Source of the DNA: Chlorocebus sabaeus | Taxonomy: Eukaryota > Chordata > Mammalia > Primates > Cercopithecidae | Assembly: GCF_047675955.1 (NCBI RefSeq) | Contig: NC_132904.1 | Location: forward strand, 85,999,447-86,063,446 | Direction: 5' to 3' | Length of the DNA: 64,000 nucleotides | Shown here: piece by piece, positions 36,181-46,605 of the stretch | Position numbering within the stretch: the stretch's first letter is position 1 | How the letters are laid out: every line of letters begins with the position of its first letter | Program-made: the position numbers and the translations under genes | The notes under the pieces: generated by a model | Database searches by the model: none | What the model was told of the DNA's origin: nothing | The model's input: the letters and a program-made list of their open reading frames with translations, nothing else

Positions 36181-36935
36181 TTTCTGTAAGAAATTATAAT
36201 TATTTTTCTCTCCAGAATTACCTAGGCAATTTTAAAATCAGTTTTATGATAAACACAATGCTTAGCATGATGGACATGAAGAAACATCGACCAGGAGTTA
36301 GAGGACCTACAATCCACATTCAGCTTTGCACTGAGTCCATAAAGAAAGCATTTAACTCTATGAAATTCATCCATCAAAGCGGGTAAATGGACTAGAACAG
36401 TCCACAGTTCCACAGGCTCCTCTCCCTCCAGGCTGAGTGTTGCCCAGAAGAAAGTATACACAACTATGACTAGGACTAGGGCTACGACAACTGCTGCTAT
36501 TATTGGCCTCAGTGGTGTGCAAGGTAAAGTAGTTCCTCAATATTCACTACTTCCTTTTCTGGGAGTCAGTTCCCTGAATTCATACTCTTGATGTCAAAAT
36601 CTAAAAAATCAAAATAAAATATTGATGCTACTCCTTAGAGGGGCTAATTCACCTGATTTTCTTCTTCGAGGTCATGGAGGGAATAAAGGGTTGTGTAAGA
36701 GCATGTTTAAAATAGTTGTAGGGTGGGGCTAAGAATAAAGCTCGACAAACCTCTAAGGAGGAGCATTGCAACACCTTCCTAAAAGGTCCTGGGAAGGACC
36801 CTTGTGCTATGTCATTCTGGAATGCTAGTGCCCAGCTGGGCTTCTACAATTAAGGAGAAAAAAAAAACTACATTAACTTCAAATTAACTTCTCAAAATGC
36901 ATGCTTAGCTTCCAGAGGAAGACTGACAAAGTTGG
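36181..36935. other. Intron sequence without recognised features
   Basis: No repeat or coding signal recognised. Confidence 0.4.
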
Positions 36936-36939
36936 TAGG

Positions 36940-37275
36940 TGTACCAAGTTGAATTTAGCTCACAATGTGACTATATTTGGACACAATCTTTAAAGGGGTA
37001 ATTAAGGTTAAATGAGTTCATTGGGATGGGCCCTAATCCAGTATGACTGGTACCCTCATAAGAAGAGATTAAGACAGATACCTAGAAGGAAGGCCATGCA
37101 AAAACATTGGAAGAAGAGAGTCCTCCATAAGCCAAGGAGAGAGGCCCTCAGAAGAAACCAACCCTGCTGACACCTTCATCTTGGACTTCTAGCTTATAGA
37201 ACTATGAAGAAATTTCTTTCCTTTAAACCACCCAGTCTGTGGTAGTTTGTTATGGCAGCCCTAGCAAACTAACAG
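36940..37275 (+). mobile_element. MLT1 LTR (ERVL-MaLR)
   Basis: Motifs in order: AATGTGACTATATTTGGACA, GATGGGCCCTAATCCAGTAT, CTCATAAGAAGAGATTAAGA, AACCAACCCTGCTGACACC and AAACCACCCAGTCTGTGGTA. It ends GCAGCCCTAGCAAACTAAC. Confidence 0.88.
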
Positions 37276-37524
37276 AGTAGGTATTAGTTATACAAGTCCA
37301 CCTCAAATATAAGTTATACAAGTCCACTGCATATATAAGAATAATGAATATATGCTTACATTTACTTCTGATCAAATACTTCTTAGCAGATACAAAAACA
37401 CACTAACATGCAAACAGAGGGAAACACAAACAGTATATTCAGTGCCACCATGGCAAAATGTATAAGGACCTTAGATAAGAGTAGAGAATTCCAGGTTCTA
37501 ATACTACTTGTTTCAGAACTTCAC

Positions 37525-37845
37525 CTGGAAAGCAGAGTGATTGAGAGCATGGTCTTCAGTTTCAGACAGGTGTGGGTTCAACCTGGGCTTATCTACTAGT
37601 CAGCTATGTAACCTAACTACTCAGAAAGTTACCGAACCACTCAGAATCTCGGTTTCTCAATTCTGTAAAAAGCAAATAGTTCCTAATCTAAGCTTCTCAA
37701 TTCTGTAAAAAGCAATAATTCCTATCTTCTACAGTTGTTACAAGGATTCAATTAAATATAAGGATTAAATGAGATTATAAAAGTAAGGGGCCAAGAACTG
37801 TGTCTGACACATGATATATAGTCAATAAATGGTAACAGTTGCTAC
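37525..37845 (+). repeat. MIR SINE with internal duplication
   Basis: A long MIR: GAGAGCATGGTCTTCAG, GTTGTTACAAGGATTCAATT and CAATAAATGGTAACAGTTGC. It holds a tandem repeat of about 40 bases, TTCTCAATTCTGTAAAAAGC, at 37653 and again at about 37694. Confidence 0.85.
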
Positions 37846-37924
37846 TAGGTTGAGCCATATACAATGGCTGATATTTGTTTTTGATCTACCAAAATGGCAA
37901 TTCTATATGATTCAACCTAATATT

Positions 37925-38508
37925 AATGTTGCAAAGAGACAACAGAGCACAAGTGGCTCAGAATACAAATTTCGTCAACAGATAAAAATGGAAAAGGAAA
38001 ACATGGTATATATACATAATGGGATACGACTCAGCTTTACAAAAAAAGAAGGAAATCCTGTCATTTGTGACAACATTAATGAACCTGAAGGACATCAAGT
38101 AAAATAAGTCAGGCACAGAAAGACAAATACCACATAATGTTACTTATATGTGGAATCTAAGAAAGAATGTAACTGAATTTACGGAAGTAGAGAGTAGAAT
38201 GGTAGTTACCAGGAGCTGGTGGGGATGGGAGGGGGTTGGGTAGCTGTTATTCAAAGGATACAAAATTTCAGATAGACAGGAAGAATAAGTTCAAGAGATC
38301 TATTGTACAACAGGGTAACTATAGTTTATAACAATATATTCTTGAAAATTGCTAAGACAGTAGATTTTGTGCTTTTATCACAAAAAAAGGTAAGCATGTA
38401 AGGTAATATACATGGTAATTAGCTCGACTTAGCCGTTTCACAGTATATACATATTTCAAAATATCATGTGGTACACAAAAAATACAATTTGCATTTGTCA
38501 GTTAAAAT
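37925..38508 (+). mobile_element. L1PB/L1MA 3' fragment
   Basis: End of ORF2 and 3' UTR in sense orientation: ATGGTATATATACATAATGG, AGAGAGTAGAATGGTAGTTA and CAACAGGGTAACTATAGTTT. Confidence 0.88.
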
Positions 38509-38514
38509 TTTATG

Positions 38515-38870
38515 AAACAAGAATACAAGTTCCGGAACCAGGATCTTTGGGCTAGAGTCCTGCCTCTGTCCCTCACTAGCAAGTTATAGAACCCCTCTAA
38601 CTCGGCCAGGCACGGTGACTGATGCCTGTAATCCAGGCCGAGATGGGCGGATCAAAAGGTCAGGAGATCGAGACCATCCTGGCCAACAGGGTGAAACCCC
38701 GTCTCTACTAAACACACAAAAAAATTAGCCAGGCATGGTGGTGGGAGCCTGTAGTCCCAGCTACTCGGGAGGCTGAGGCAGGAGAATGGCGTGAACCCGG
38801 GAGGCGGAGCTTGCAGTGAGCCGAGACAGGGCCACTGTGCAGCCTGGGCGACAAAGCGAGACTCCGTCTC

Positions 38871-38902
<32 letters not shown>

Positions 38903-39020
38903 CTAACTCAATTTCTCAGCTACAAAACAAAAACTTGAAAACATGCCCTCCATACTATGACTGAGAGAATTAAGTAAATTAATCAGTGCAAAGCTCTTAG
39001 ACTAATGTCTACTATTAGCC
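38515..39020 (+). repeat. MIR SINE split by an AluY
   Basis: 38515-38603 (AGTCCTGCCTCTGTCCCTCA) and 38898-39020 (AACTCAATTTCTCAGCTAC, ATTAAGTAAATTAATCAGTG) join into one MIR when the Alu is removed. Confidence 0.75.
38604..38897 (+). mobile_element. AluY with small internal deletions
   Basis: An Alu lacking about 12 bases of the left arm (GTAATCC joins directly to AGGCCGAGATGGG) and a few bases near the 3' end. The target duplication CCCTCTAACTC is at 38593-38603 and 38899-38909. Confidence 0.95.
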
Positions 39021-40121
39021 AGTTATCACTGATCTCAATCTGTTATTGATATTATTTCTTAAAAAATAAAGATTTGACTATCTTTTAGATTCATTCTAAC
39101 TTCCAATTCTATGCTGTTTGGGATGATATTGATAAAGGAGAATTATGCAGTTGGCGTTTAGCTATATATCACAACGAGGTTAAATATTGAGCCTTAGAAT
39201 TCTGATAAATATTGTGAAATCAGAAAAAAGTTAAATAAAAATGTCTCATAATTGCTTCACAATTTATCAACAAGTCTCAAACAACTATAATACTAAAAAT
39301 ATATTTTATTTTGAGAGTAAATCAATCATTTTCCCTAGCTTCTTAAATTGCTAAACATTTTGAAGGATCATTTCATCTAAAACGTAAAGCGAGTAGTCCA
39401 TACAGTGTGGGGTTTAAAATGTTCTTGTGTGTGTTCATACAGCTGTTCATTATAGCAGGCTAATATTGGACTAAGGAGAATAATAGACTAAATAGTGAAC
39501 AAGTCACTAATTCAGTAGGTGATAGTGAACAAATCACTTCAATCTCATTTTTCCATTTTGGAAAATGAAAAGTAATCTAAGTAAAGATATCAAGGTTCCC
39601 TTCCAAGTCTAAAAGTCTATGAATCAGTGTCTATTGTAAATAGATAAAGAATATAATTTCATCAAAGAAATATAACCCATTTCCTCTGCCAATAAACAAG
39701 AAGAAAATTGTTTTTAAATAGCAGAATGTGAAGAATAAAAACAAGCAAAATAACACTCGTCTAAACATGTCCCCTGAATTGTTATCATAACATGTGCCTG
39801 AGCAACTCTAACTAGTTACTTTTATGGTCTGTATAATTAGGAATTAATGACCAAATCTTTTCTGAAAGTAACAGGGACCATATATTAATTATCAGCAGAA
39901 TTAAAGCTGCCCAGGCCAGCTGTGAAACCAACGTTGACTTAAAGTCCTAGGTCCATTTGTCCAGAGACTCTAGCCTCTGACCTTAAGAAATACACATGAC
40001 ATCAGATTTCTGTCTCTGTAAAATGTTATGATATAACTTCTAGGACTCTTGAGAGGGTAAATTAGTTAATGTTTCTAATGGATAATGATTGACTAAAGAA
40101 AGATAATCCCAGTGTTTCACT
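39021..40121. other. Intron sequence with a MIR scrap
   Basis: 39500-39625 resembles the 3' half of MIR (TTTTCCATTTTGGAAAATG, CCCTTCCAAGTCTAAAAGTC). TAGTGAACAAGTCACT-like units occur twice at 39494-39540. The rest is unrecognised. Confidence 0.5.
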
Positions 40122-40137
40122 AGAAAGAATCTGAATG

Positions 40138-40223
40138 CACATGTATACATATGTAACAAACCTGCACTTTGTGCACATGTACCCTAGAACTTAAAGTATA
40201 AGAAAAAAATAATAATAAAAAAA
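40138..40223 (+). mobile_element. 86-base L1PA 3' end insertion
   Basis: Only the last part of the L1 3' UTR (ATGTATACATATGTAACAAA to ACCCTAGAACTTAAAGTATA) plus an A-rich tail. It is flanked by a perfect 16-base target duplication, AGAAAGAATCTGAATG, at 40122-40137 and 40224-40239. A very short but genuine retrotransposition event. Confidence 0.96.
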
Positions 40224-40239
40224 AGAAAGAATCTGAATG

Positions 40240-41348
40240 CTCATAGCTTTCTTCCAGAGAGCATAGGCATTCCAATAAAAGTTGTTTTCTTTTTTTTTTA
40301 AAAAAAAAAAAAGCTTCATGATCATGCAGCAGAACTAAAACAATATTTGTGAATAAAAGCAAAATTAAAATTAAAATCTCATCATGACACCATGAAAATA
40401 ACTAGTTTGAAATTGAATAGTTTGGAGGGAAAAAATATATGTATACATAACTAAGACATGTTGAATATGTGTGTGTGTGTGTGTATATATATATAAAACT
40501 AGGACACATTGACTCTGATATCATAAAATCATTCTTCTTTCAAGTTAAAATGTTTATGGGAATTACATGATATGCTTTAATTATTAAAATGTAAAAAATG
40601 CAACTCAAAACAGGTAAACATGAATTCAGGAGCTCCTATAAATGATGTTTTGAGTTAAACTGCCACAGCATTTCCAAAAAAAAAAGAAAGAAAACTACAT
40701 TTCTGAGAGTTGAACACAACCTGTTACTACTTTCTATGAAGTGCAAGCAACTACATTTTCCATTCCTTGAAAATAAATAAAGAAAAATAGATTTAATCTT
40801 AAGCAATCAATGACATCCCTTATTTACCCTTATTTAAAAGGTTGCTATGGGGCAGTGGAGCAGGCTATTGTTTGGTTTGTTTGTTTGCTTGTTTGTTCAT
40901 TTTGGCTTCTCTCAATAGATTTTTTTTTTCCTCTTAGCTAATTTTAAGATTCCGAAACTCATGACATGTCACAATTAAACATCTCCTAGGAAGTGCACAG
41001 TCTGACTAGCACATTAATTCAGGCATAAACCAGCCGTGACCATGTTGCCTCCAGTCTGGATCAGACCAGTCTGGGAAAAGATAATCGTGATGAGAAGCCA
41101 CAATAAAACATATTAATCCCCGTGTTATTTTATCTTCCAGCAATTAAGATCTTATTTTTTCTGTCAATTCATATATATTTTTTTAGTCTTTAATTTTATT
41201 CTGAGAATAGTAACCCTGAAATAAAAGTGGATATTCTAGTTCTGAGAAGTAAGTACTTTCATCTTCATTCTCAAAGGTTTTCACCTCCAGAAAAGTCAGA
41301 AGATGAGACAGAAGCCAGGGAGATTTTTATACTTCTATACCAATAATA
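40240..41348. other. Intron sequence with simple repeats
   Basis: (TG)n(TA)n at 40466-40495 and (GTTT)n at 40869-40900. No gene or element recognised otherwise. Confidence 0.5.
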
Positions 41349-41349
41349 T

Positions 41350-41655
41350 TTACTTATTTATTTATTTTAGAGGAAGGGTCAAGCTGTGTCACCCCCACTG
41401 GAGTACAGTGACCCAATCATAGCTCACTGCAGCCTCAAAACTCCTGAGCTCAAGCAGTCCTCCTGCCTCAGCCTTCCAGGTAGCTGCAATTACATGCATG
41501 TGCCACGACGCCCAGCTAATGTGTGTGTGTGTGTGTGAGTGTGTGTGTATGTGTGTATGTGTATTTTTTTGTAAAGATGGGGTCTCACTTGTTGCTCTGA
41601 CTAGTCTGAAACCCCTGACTTCAAGCAATGCTCCCACCATGGCCTCCCAAACCAA
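41350..41655 (-). mobile_element. AluJ-like element with (TG)n in the linker
   Basis: Antisense Alu, diverged, ending early at GGCCTCCCAAA (5' truncated). The central A-rich linker has become a GT microsatellite (41519-41563). Confidence 0.9.
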
Positions 41656-41949
41656 TGATTTTTGTAGTTCCACAACTTCACATCTGTTGACAATTCCTGC
41701 TTAGTAGAAGAGGAGCAAGAGGACTACCCATGTCCCGATGTCCCTTTTACTGCCTGGTTAGTTGGCTACGTATTATTAAAATCAATGTCACTGGTTTCTT
41801 TTTTCTTTTTTAATGTGCTACTGGAAAACTTTAAATTACCTATATATGACTTGCTGAATATTTCTGTTGGCCAGTACTGGTAAAAATTAATACTAACCAG
41901 TGGTATAAGTATTTGAGAAGGGCCAGTGAAGTTGTTCAGAAAAGCTATG

Positions 41950-42155
41950 TAGTATGACAAAAAGCAGAGGCCAGACAGGGATGTATTCAAATCCTAGCTC
42001 CTACACCGACCATTCAAAGGGATTTGAGTGAGTCATACAGCTTCCTCAGCCCATGTTTCCCATAAGTAAAACAGAGAGAACAGTTTCCTAGCTTAAACAA
42101 AACATTTGTAAAATTCCTGGCATATCACAGGTATAAATAAACATTTGAATAAAAA
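41950..42155 (+). repeat. MIR SINE
   Basis: TTCAAATCCTAGCTCCTACA, GAGTGAGTCATACAGCTTCC and TTCCTGGCATATCACAGG in MIR order. Confidence 0.75.
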
Positions 42156-44267
42156 GTCATTCTTAAAAGAAAATAGAGATTTTCAAGCAGTTACCAAGAA
42201 TTAACTGCTTCTCATTGGCTGTGTCTTCCAATAAATGGACCACACTCTGTGGGTCCTTCCTGCCTATAATACTAGTACGACTTTGTTATTACCTTACCTT
42301 GCACAGATGAATGATAGCAGCTTTATAGTCAATGCTATTACCAAAATGTTCAGCAATGAAAGTATTATTTCTATTTGCATTTTAAATGGTACAATGAAAT
42401 ACATTTCCAGAGATAACATCATGATTTTTACAAACCTAAAATCCACCTAAAAGAGACTTATACCTAGACTCTCTTCAGGAATCCCACATGTCTATAGCAG
42501 CGGGACCAAGTGTTTGAAAAGTTCTAAGATGCACCACCCTAAGATGCTAAGTTCATAATACATAGTTATTAAAAATGTAAGACATGAGAGTCAGCAATAT
42601 TTCTTTAAAAACTAATTCTATCTCTTTGTTATACTATATTTCCTTGCAATTTGAAAAGTGCCTGCAAATTGTTACTCTATGAAATAATACAAGAGTCATT
42701 ATAAGATTAGAAAAGATAAGCCTAGGACACAAAATTAAACACTATTTCATAAATTATAAAACTGTAGGAGTTTCTTTTCCAACTAAAAGTAATATACAGA
42801 CTGAAAATACCTATTCCAAAATAGCTTAGATAAATTAATGACTAGAAAGTTCATAACAGGTAATTACTGAAAAGTTTATAGGTCATATTTCATCTCTCAG
42901 CATATAGAAAGACCATTCCTTTCCACAGTGATTCTTGGTAAAATGAAGAATACTTACTAGATAGCTCAAATATCAGTTCACTATAATTATTCTTGTGTGT
43001 TCATGAAAACTAACTTATGACAACTTCTCCTTTATTGAATCTGTTTCTTATCCTTTTTGCTCCTAGTCTTCTATTTGGTCCTTTTGTCATTTTTTTCTTC
43101 ATTCCCTTGATCAATATTTATTAAGCCCTATGTGCCAGCAGTCCTTGAAGCTCATTAGCCTATCATTCAAGCAGGAGCAGTGAAGTGGGATAGAGAGGTG
43201 AAACACAGTTTTAAATGTTTTCCAAATTTGTTGGTTTATGTTTCTGTGCGTATGTGATCTTAATCATATCTGACTTATTACCAAAATAAATTTGAAATTC
43301 TGTTATACAGTAAGTTCATAAAAATTAAAGTGTTGGTTTCCAAAACAATTATTTTTTAAAAAAATAAGATGTTATTTTAGTTTATACTATGTCACAGAGC
43401 TAAAATCCAAAGATCAGTTATGGCTTTCTAGGTTATTGCAATAAATTTCCAATTCTTAGATTTTATATTAATACAAATACCTCATGACCCAGAGCAAATT
43501 TTACTATTGTATATCTAAAGACTTTTCTCCAAGTTGTTCATCAAGTTATGTAATAGATGTGATAAAACTTCCACTGAAAAACATCCTATTCATTAACTTA
43601 CACCTAAGGGGGAAATACTAGAAAACAAAACTAAAAAGTTATCAAACGTCATGTGTTTATTAGAAGAAACCTTCACTTGTTTATTGAATTACAATTATTT
43701 ATTTGTTGGTTTTTCCATTACATTGTAAAGCAACTTGAGGGGCAAAGTTAGGTTTTACTCTCTGGGTGCCAATCTGAAAAGTATAGGTTTCAAGACAGTT
43801 CCTGGATTGGGTGGATGAAAGAAATAAACATTCAAATTGAAGAGTTACCAATAAAATAGGTTTAGCTTTACAGACTATTTTTTTCCAACCCATTGGCTTA
43901 AAACCTAGAAGTTAAACTTTATAAAGTATGTGATCAACAGATTATGATATTACTTTGTTGTATAAATATTAATTAATTAATTCAACTGCAACTTGTTGCA
44001 GGCTTAATATGTGCCAATCACTAGTCTGGGTACTGAGAATTACAGATAAATAAGATCTGTCCATGTAAAGCACAGAATGGAGAGCTGGTTCCACTGAATT
44101 TGTCTGAACTCATCTTAATTTTAAGTAGTCATGAAACCACGAAAAAAAAAAAAAAAAAAAAAAAGCAGAATGTGTTTTTTATTCTCCCCCGACCCCAAAA
44201 TGCAAAATCTATTTTTTCAGGTTCCTTAAGTTTTTGCAGTGTTTTACACTTTTTGCTTGTTGCTTAG
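42156..44267. other. Intron sequence without firm features
   Basis: AT-rich. 43995-44075 is weakly L2-like (TATGTGCCAATCACTAGTCT). A 24-base A run lies at 44142-44164. No coding signal. Confidence 0.4.
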
Positions 44268-44280
44268 AAAATGCAATCTC

Positions 44281-44587
44281 AACCGAGCTTGGTGACTCAC
44301 GCCTGTAATTCCAGCACTTTGGGAGGCTGAGGCAGGCGGATCACTTGAGGTCAGGAGTTCTAGAGCAGCCTGACCAACATGGTGAAACCTCATCTCTACT
44401 AAAAATACAAAAATTAGCCAGGCATGCTGGTATGTGCCTGTAGTCCCAGCTACTCAGAAGGCTGAGGCAGGAGAATTGCTTGAACCAGGCAAATGGAGGT
44501 TGCAGTGAGCCGAGATCACTCCATTGCACTCCAGCCTGGGCACTGCAGCAAGACTCTGTCTCAAAACAAAACAAAACAAAACAAAAC
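44281..44587 (+). mobile_element. AluS-like element with (AAAAC)n tail
   Basis: Full-length Alu with an (AAAAC)n tail. The perfect target duplication AAAATGCAATCTC is at 44268-44280 and 44588-44600. Confidence 0.95.
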
Positions 44588-44600
44588 AAAATGCAATCTC

Positions 44601-45288
44601 CTTGTACAAAGCAATATGCCTTCAGTGACACTATCTTCTGTTAAGCAGTCAAATAAGAAGGAGATGGAATGGAAGAATAAAATCAGAAACATCATAGAAA
44701 AGAGAGAAAGAAAAATATTAACATAAAATAAATCAGAAAAAATGTTTTGCCCAGTATCTTTCTCATATTATACTAGAATTCTGGAATATCATCAGCCACT
44801 AACCCAAAACAAGTACTGAGAACTGCCCAGAAATGAATAACCCCATTAGACCCACACTTTGTGAGAGTTGTCAGTAAAAGCAAACAGTGCAGAAATCCTC
44901 TGGATAAGCTCATGAGCAGGCTAAAAGCACTGATAAGAGTAAATTAAAAGCTTGTCATTGGTTGGTCCTTCTAGTGAATCAGATCCTTCAGGATACTTAG
45001 CAGCTGGCAATAAGTAGCAATTTTTTTTAAGGCACCAATAACCTGGTCTGGCAGGTTCATTCGTTTCACTTCAGCAGAAGTGAACCTTTGGTTCTTGAGA
45101 GAGTCAGTCTTTCTAACTTGTACAAGCGTAAATGATAAATCAAGAAAATGTGACCACTTTAGAGAACAACGAATGTTTCTAAAGTGAAGAGTGCACATTT
45201 CTTTAAAGAATGGAACTGACCAAACCTGTAGCAAAGTCTGCCAGTGTTAAACCCATTCCACCAGATCATCCAAGTTCAACTTACTTAC
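44601..45288. other. Start of NOX4 intron 2, repeat-free
   Basis: No interspersed repeat recognised. The minus strand carries an 87-codon open frame at 44971-45234, 55 bases past exon 2. I do not recognise the predicted peptide and treat it as unproven. Confidence 0.5.
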
Positions 45289-45384
45289 CCCCAACATCTG
45301 GTGGAGGTAGTGATACTCTGGCCCTTGGTTATACAGCAAGAAGGTTTTCCAGAAAAGTAGGACATTCATGGACAGCCAGATAAG
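45289..45384 (-). CDS. NOX4: NOX4 exon 2 (residues 20-51, first membrane helix)
   Basis: A 96-base, phase 0-0 exon. It follows a pyrimidine-rich tract and a TTTAG acceptor (AG at 45385-45386) and ends at a consensus GTAAGT donor (45283-45288). It encodes 32 residues beginning LIWLSMNVLLFWKTFLLYNQ and ending HYLHQMLG. The hydrophobic run at about residues 17-37 is the first of six transmembrane helices of the NOX cytochrome domain. From memory the human protein has Phe, not Leu, at residue 20, the first codon of the exon. The exon lies 633 bases downstream of exon 1 and joins it in frame. Confidence 0.97.
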
Positions 45385-46017
45385 CTAAACCAATCAGACA
45401 TGAGAGACAGAAAACAAAAATTGAAAATAATTATTACCTGATGAATAGAAACCATAGGTAAATTCTTGGCCACGGTGCTTTCAATGGAACCTAAACCAGT
45501 AACTGCAGTAAGCATTTTCAATTAACCAGCAAGCTGAAAACCACTCAGAGGAAAACAAATCTGACTTTACCCGGCCCTTTCACCTGAGACTAAGCATTTG
45601 GGTTGCAAATAGGCCTCCTAAATGATTTACAGCTATCCCCTGCCATACAAAATGAGATTAAGAAATTAATGACATCACCATACCCCAAGCGAACAGAAGT
45701 AATCTGGGAAAAGAACAAAGGAAGCAAAAATGTTTAAAGGGTAAAGGAAAAGCTGTGTTCACTGAAAATGACCTCTTCTCTCTTCCTCCACATCTCCTCT
45801 CTCAACAATGTGCAGAAAAATTCTCATGCATTTTGGGGACAGGCGCGAGGTGGGGGAGTGTTCATTGTTATCTCCAGCATAAAGTTTTGTTAGTGGAGAA
45901 TGTTCGAATTAAGGCAAAACTTCCACTTCCAGCTTCCCACCCGTGCACGCTCAGAGAATGAATCAAAATCGCTGCAGGACAGAGAAAACGCACGGAGAGC
46001 CTAGCCCGCCATCCTAC
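45385..46017 (-). other. NOX4: NOX4 intron 1
   Basis: A 633-base intron between exons 1 and 2, bounded by GTAGGA and TTTAG on the minus strand. The part next to exon 1 is still moderately GC-rich. I recognise no interspersed repeat in it. Confidence 0.9.
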
Positions 46018-46074
46018 CAGGCAGAGGTGTTTAACCCCTTCGTTGGCTAGCCAGCTCCTCCAGGACACAGCCAT
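46018..46074 (-). CDS. NOX4: NOX4 exon 1, coding part (residues 1-19)
   Basis: First coding exon of NADPH oxidase 4, the constitutively active oxidase that works with p22phox (CYBA) and releases mainly hydrogen peroxide; it is prominent in kidney and vessel wall. On the minus strand the ATG at 46074-46072 opens a frame reading MAVSWRSWLANEGVKHLCL, which I recognise as the NOX4 N-terminus. The start context GGCGGCATGG has G at -3 and +4, a good Kozak match, and no other ATG occurs upstream on this strand until 46506. The exon ends after a CTG codon (phase 0) at a GTAGGA donor (46012-46017). If read through, the frame leaves the known protein at once, which supports the splice site. The residues are the cytosolic N-terminus and the beginning of the first membrane segment. 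Confidence 0.97.
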
Positions 46075-46480
46075 GCCGCCGGCCCCGCCGCGGTGCGCTC
46101 TGTGCCCGCCGGCCCCGAGAAGGAGCGGGCGGCGGCCGGGGCAGCGGTTACAGTTGCACGGCCTGCGGGGCCGCTGAGCGAGGACCGAGGGTCAAAGACT
46201 GAGGGGAAGCCCGAAGACCCGGCGCCGAGCCAGCCCGGGCGGGGTCTGCTACCCAGAGCCGGGTTTTCCGGGTGCCCTGACTCCGACCCGCACCGGGTCA
46301 GCTCTGCCCACTCCGCTGCCCCGACGCCCAGCGCTCCGAGCGCGAGGGCCAGGCTGCACCAGTCTGCTCCGCCGCGCCGGCCCCTTTGTCTACGGGCGAG
46401 CCTGTTGTTGTGGCTGCTGCTGTTCAGGATGTCCCGGGTGGGAACTTGGAGGCGTCCCCCGCAGCCTCTAGCCCGGCCTG
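46075..46480 (-). promoter_or_regulatory. NOX4: NOX4 promoter and 5' UTR, CpG island
   Basis: A GC-rich, CpG-dense block directly upstream of the NOX4 ATG, in sharp contrast to the AT-rich surroundings. A GC box (GGGCGGGGT, 46237-46245 on the plus strand) lies about 165 bases before the ATG, and I see no convincing TATA box. This fits a TATA-less, Sp1-type promoter with one or several start sites. The transcription start cannot be placed from sequence alone, so the border between promoter and 5' UTR is open. No ATG is present on the minus strand between 46074 and 46506, so any transcript starting within the island has no upstream ATG. Confidence 0.85.
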
Positions 46481-46552
46481 CCAGGCTCCAAAATACTGGC
46501 AAACATGTGAACAATGCTACTCATACTTAAAGTGGGGACCCTCGCTGCCCCG

Positions 46553-46556
<4 letters not shown>

Positions 46557-46588
<32 letters not shown>

Positions 46589-46605
46589 ACACACATACAC
46601 ATCCA
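46557..46605. repeat. CA/GT microsatellite upstream of the NOX4 promoter
   Basis: A run of CA dinucleotides with two TA interruptions, about 485-530 bases upstream of the NOX4 ATG and just outside the CpG island. It reads as GT repeats on the gene's strand. Such tracts vary in length between individuals. Confidence 0.95.

Larger units (their letters stand above)
5073..45288 (-). other. NOX4: NOX4 intron 2 (about 40 kb)
   Basis: A very long intron between exon 2 (donor GTAAGT) and exon 3 (acceptor TTCAG). The mobile elements listed for this interval lie inside it. No further NOX4 coding exon was found in it by reading the minus strand. Confidence 0.9.

Noticed and set aside
46093..46530. 145-codon plus-strand and 155-codon minus-strand open frames
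   Set aside because: Both arise because the CpG island lacks stop codons. The minus-strand one does not start with ATG; kept only as a note on the 5' UTR.
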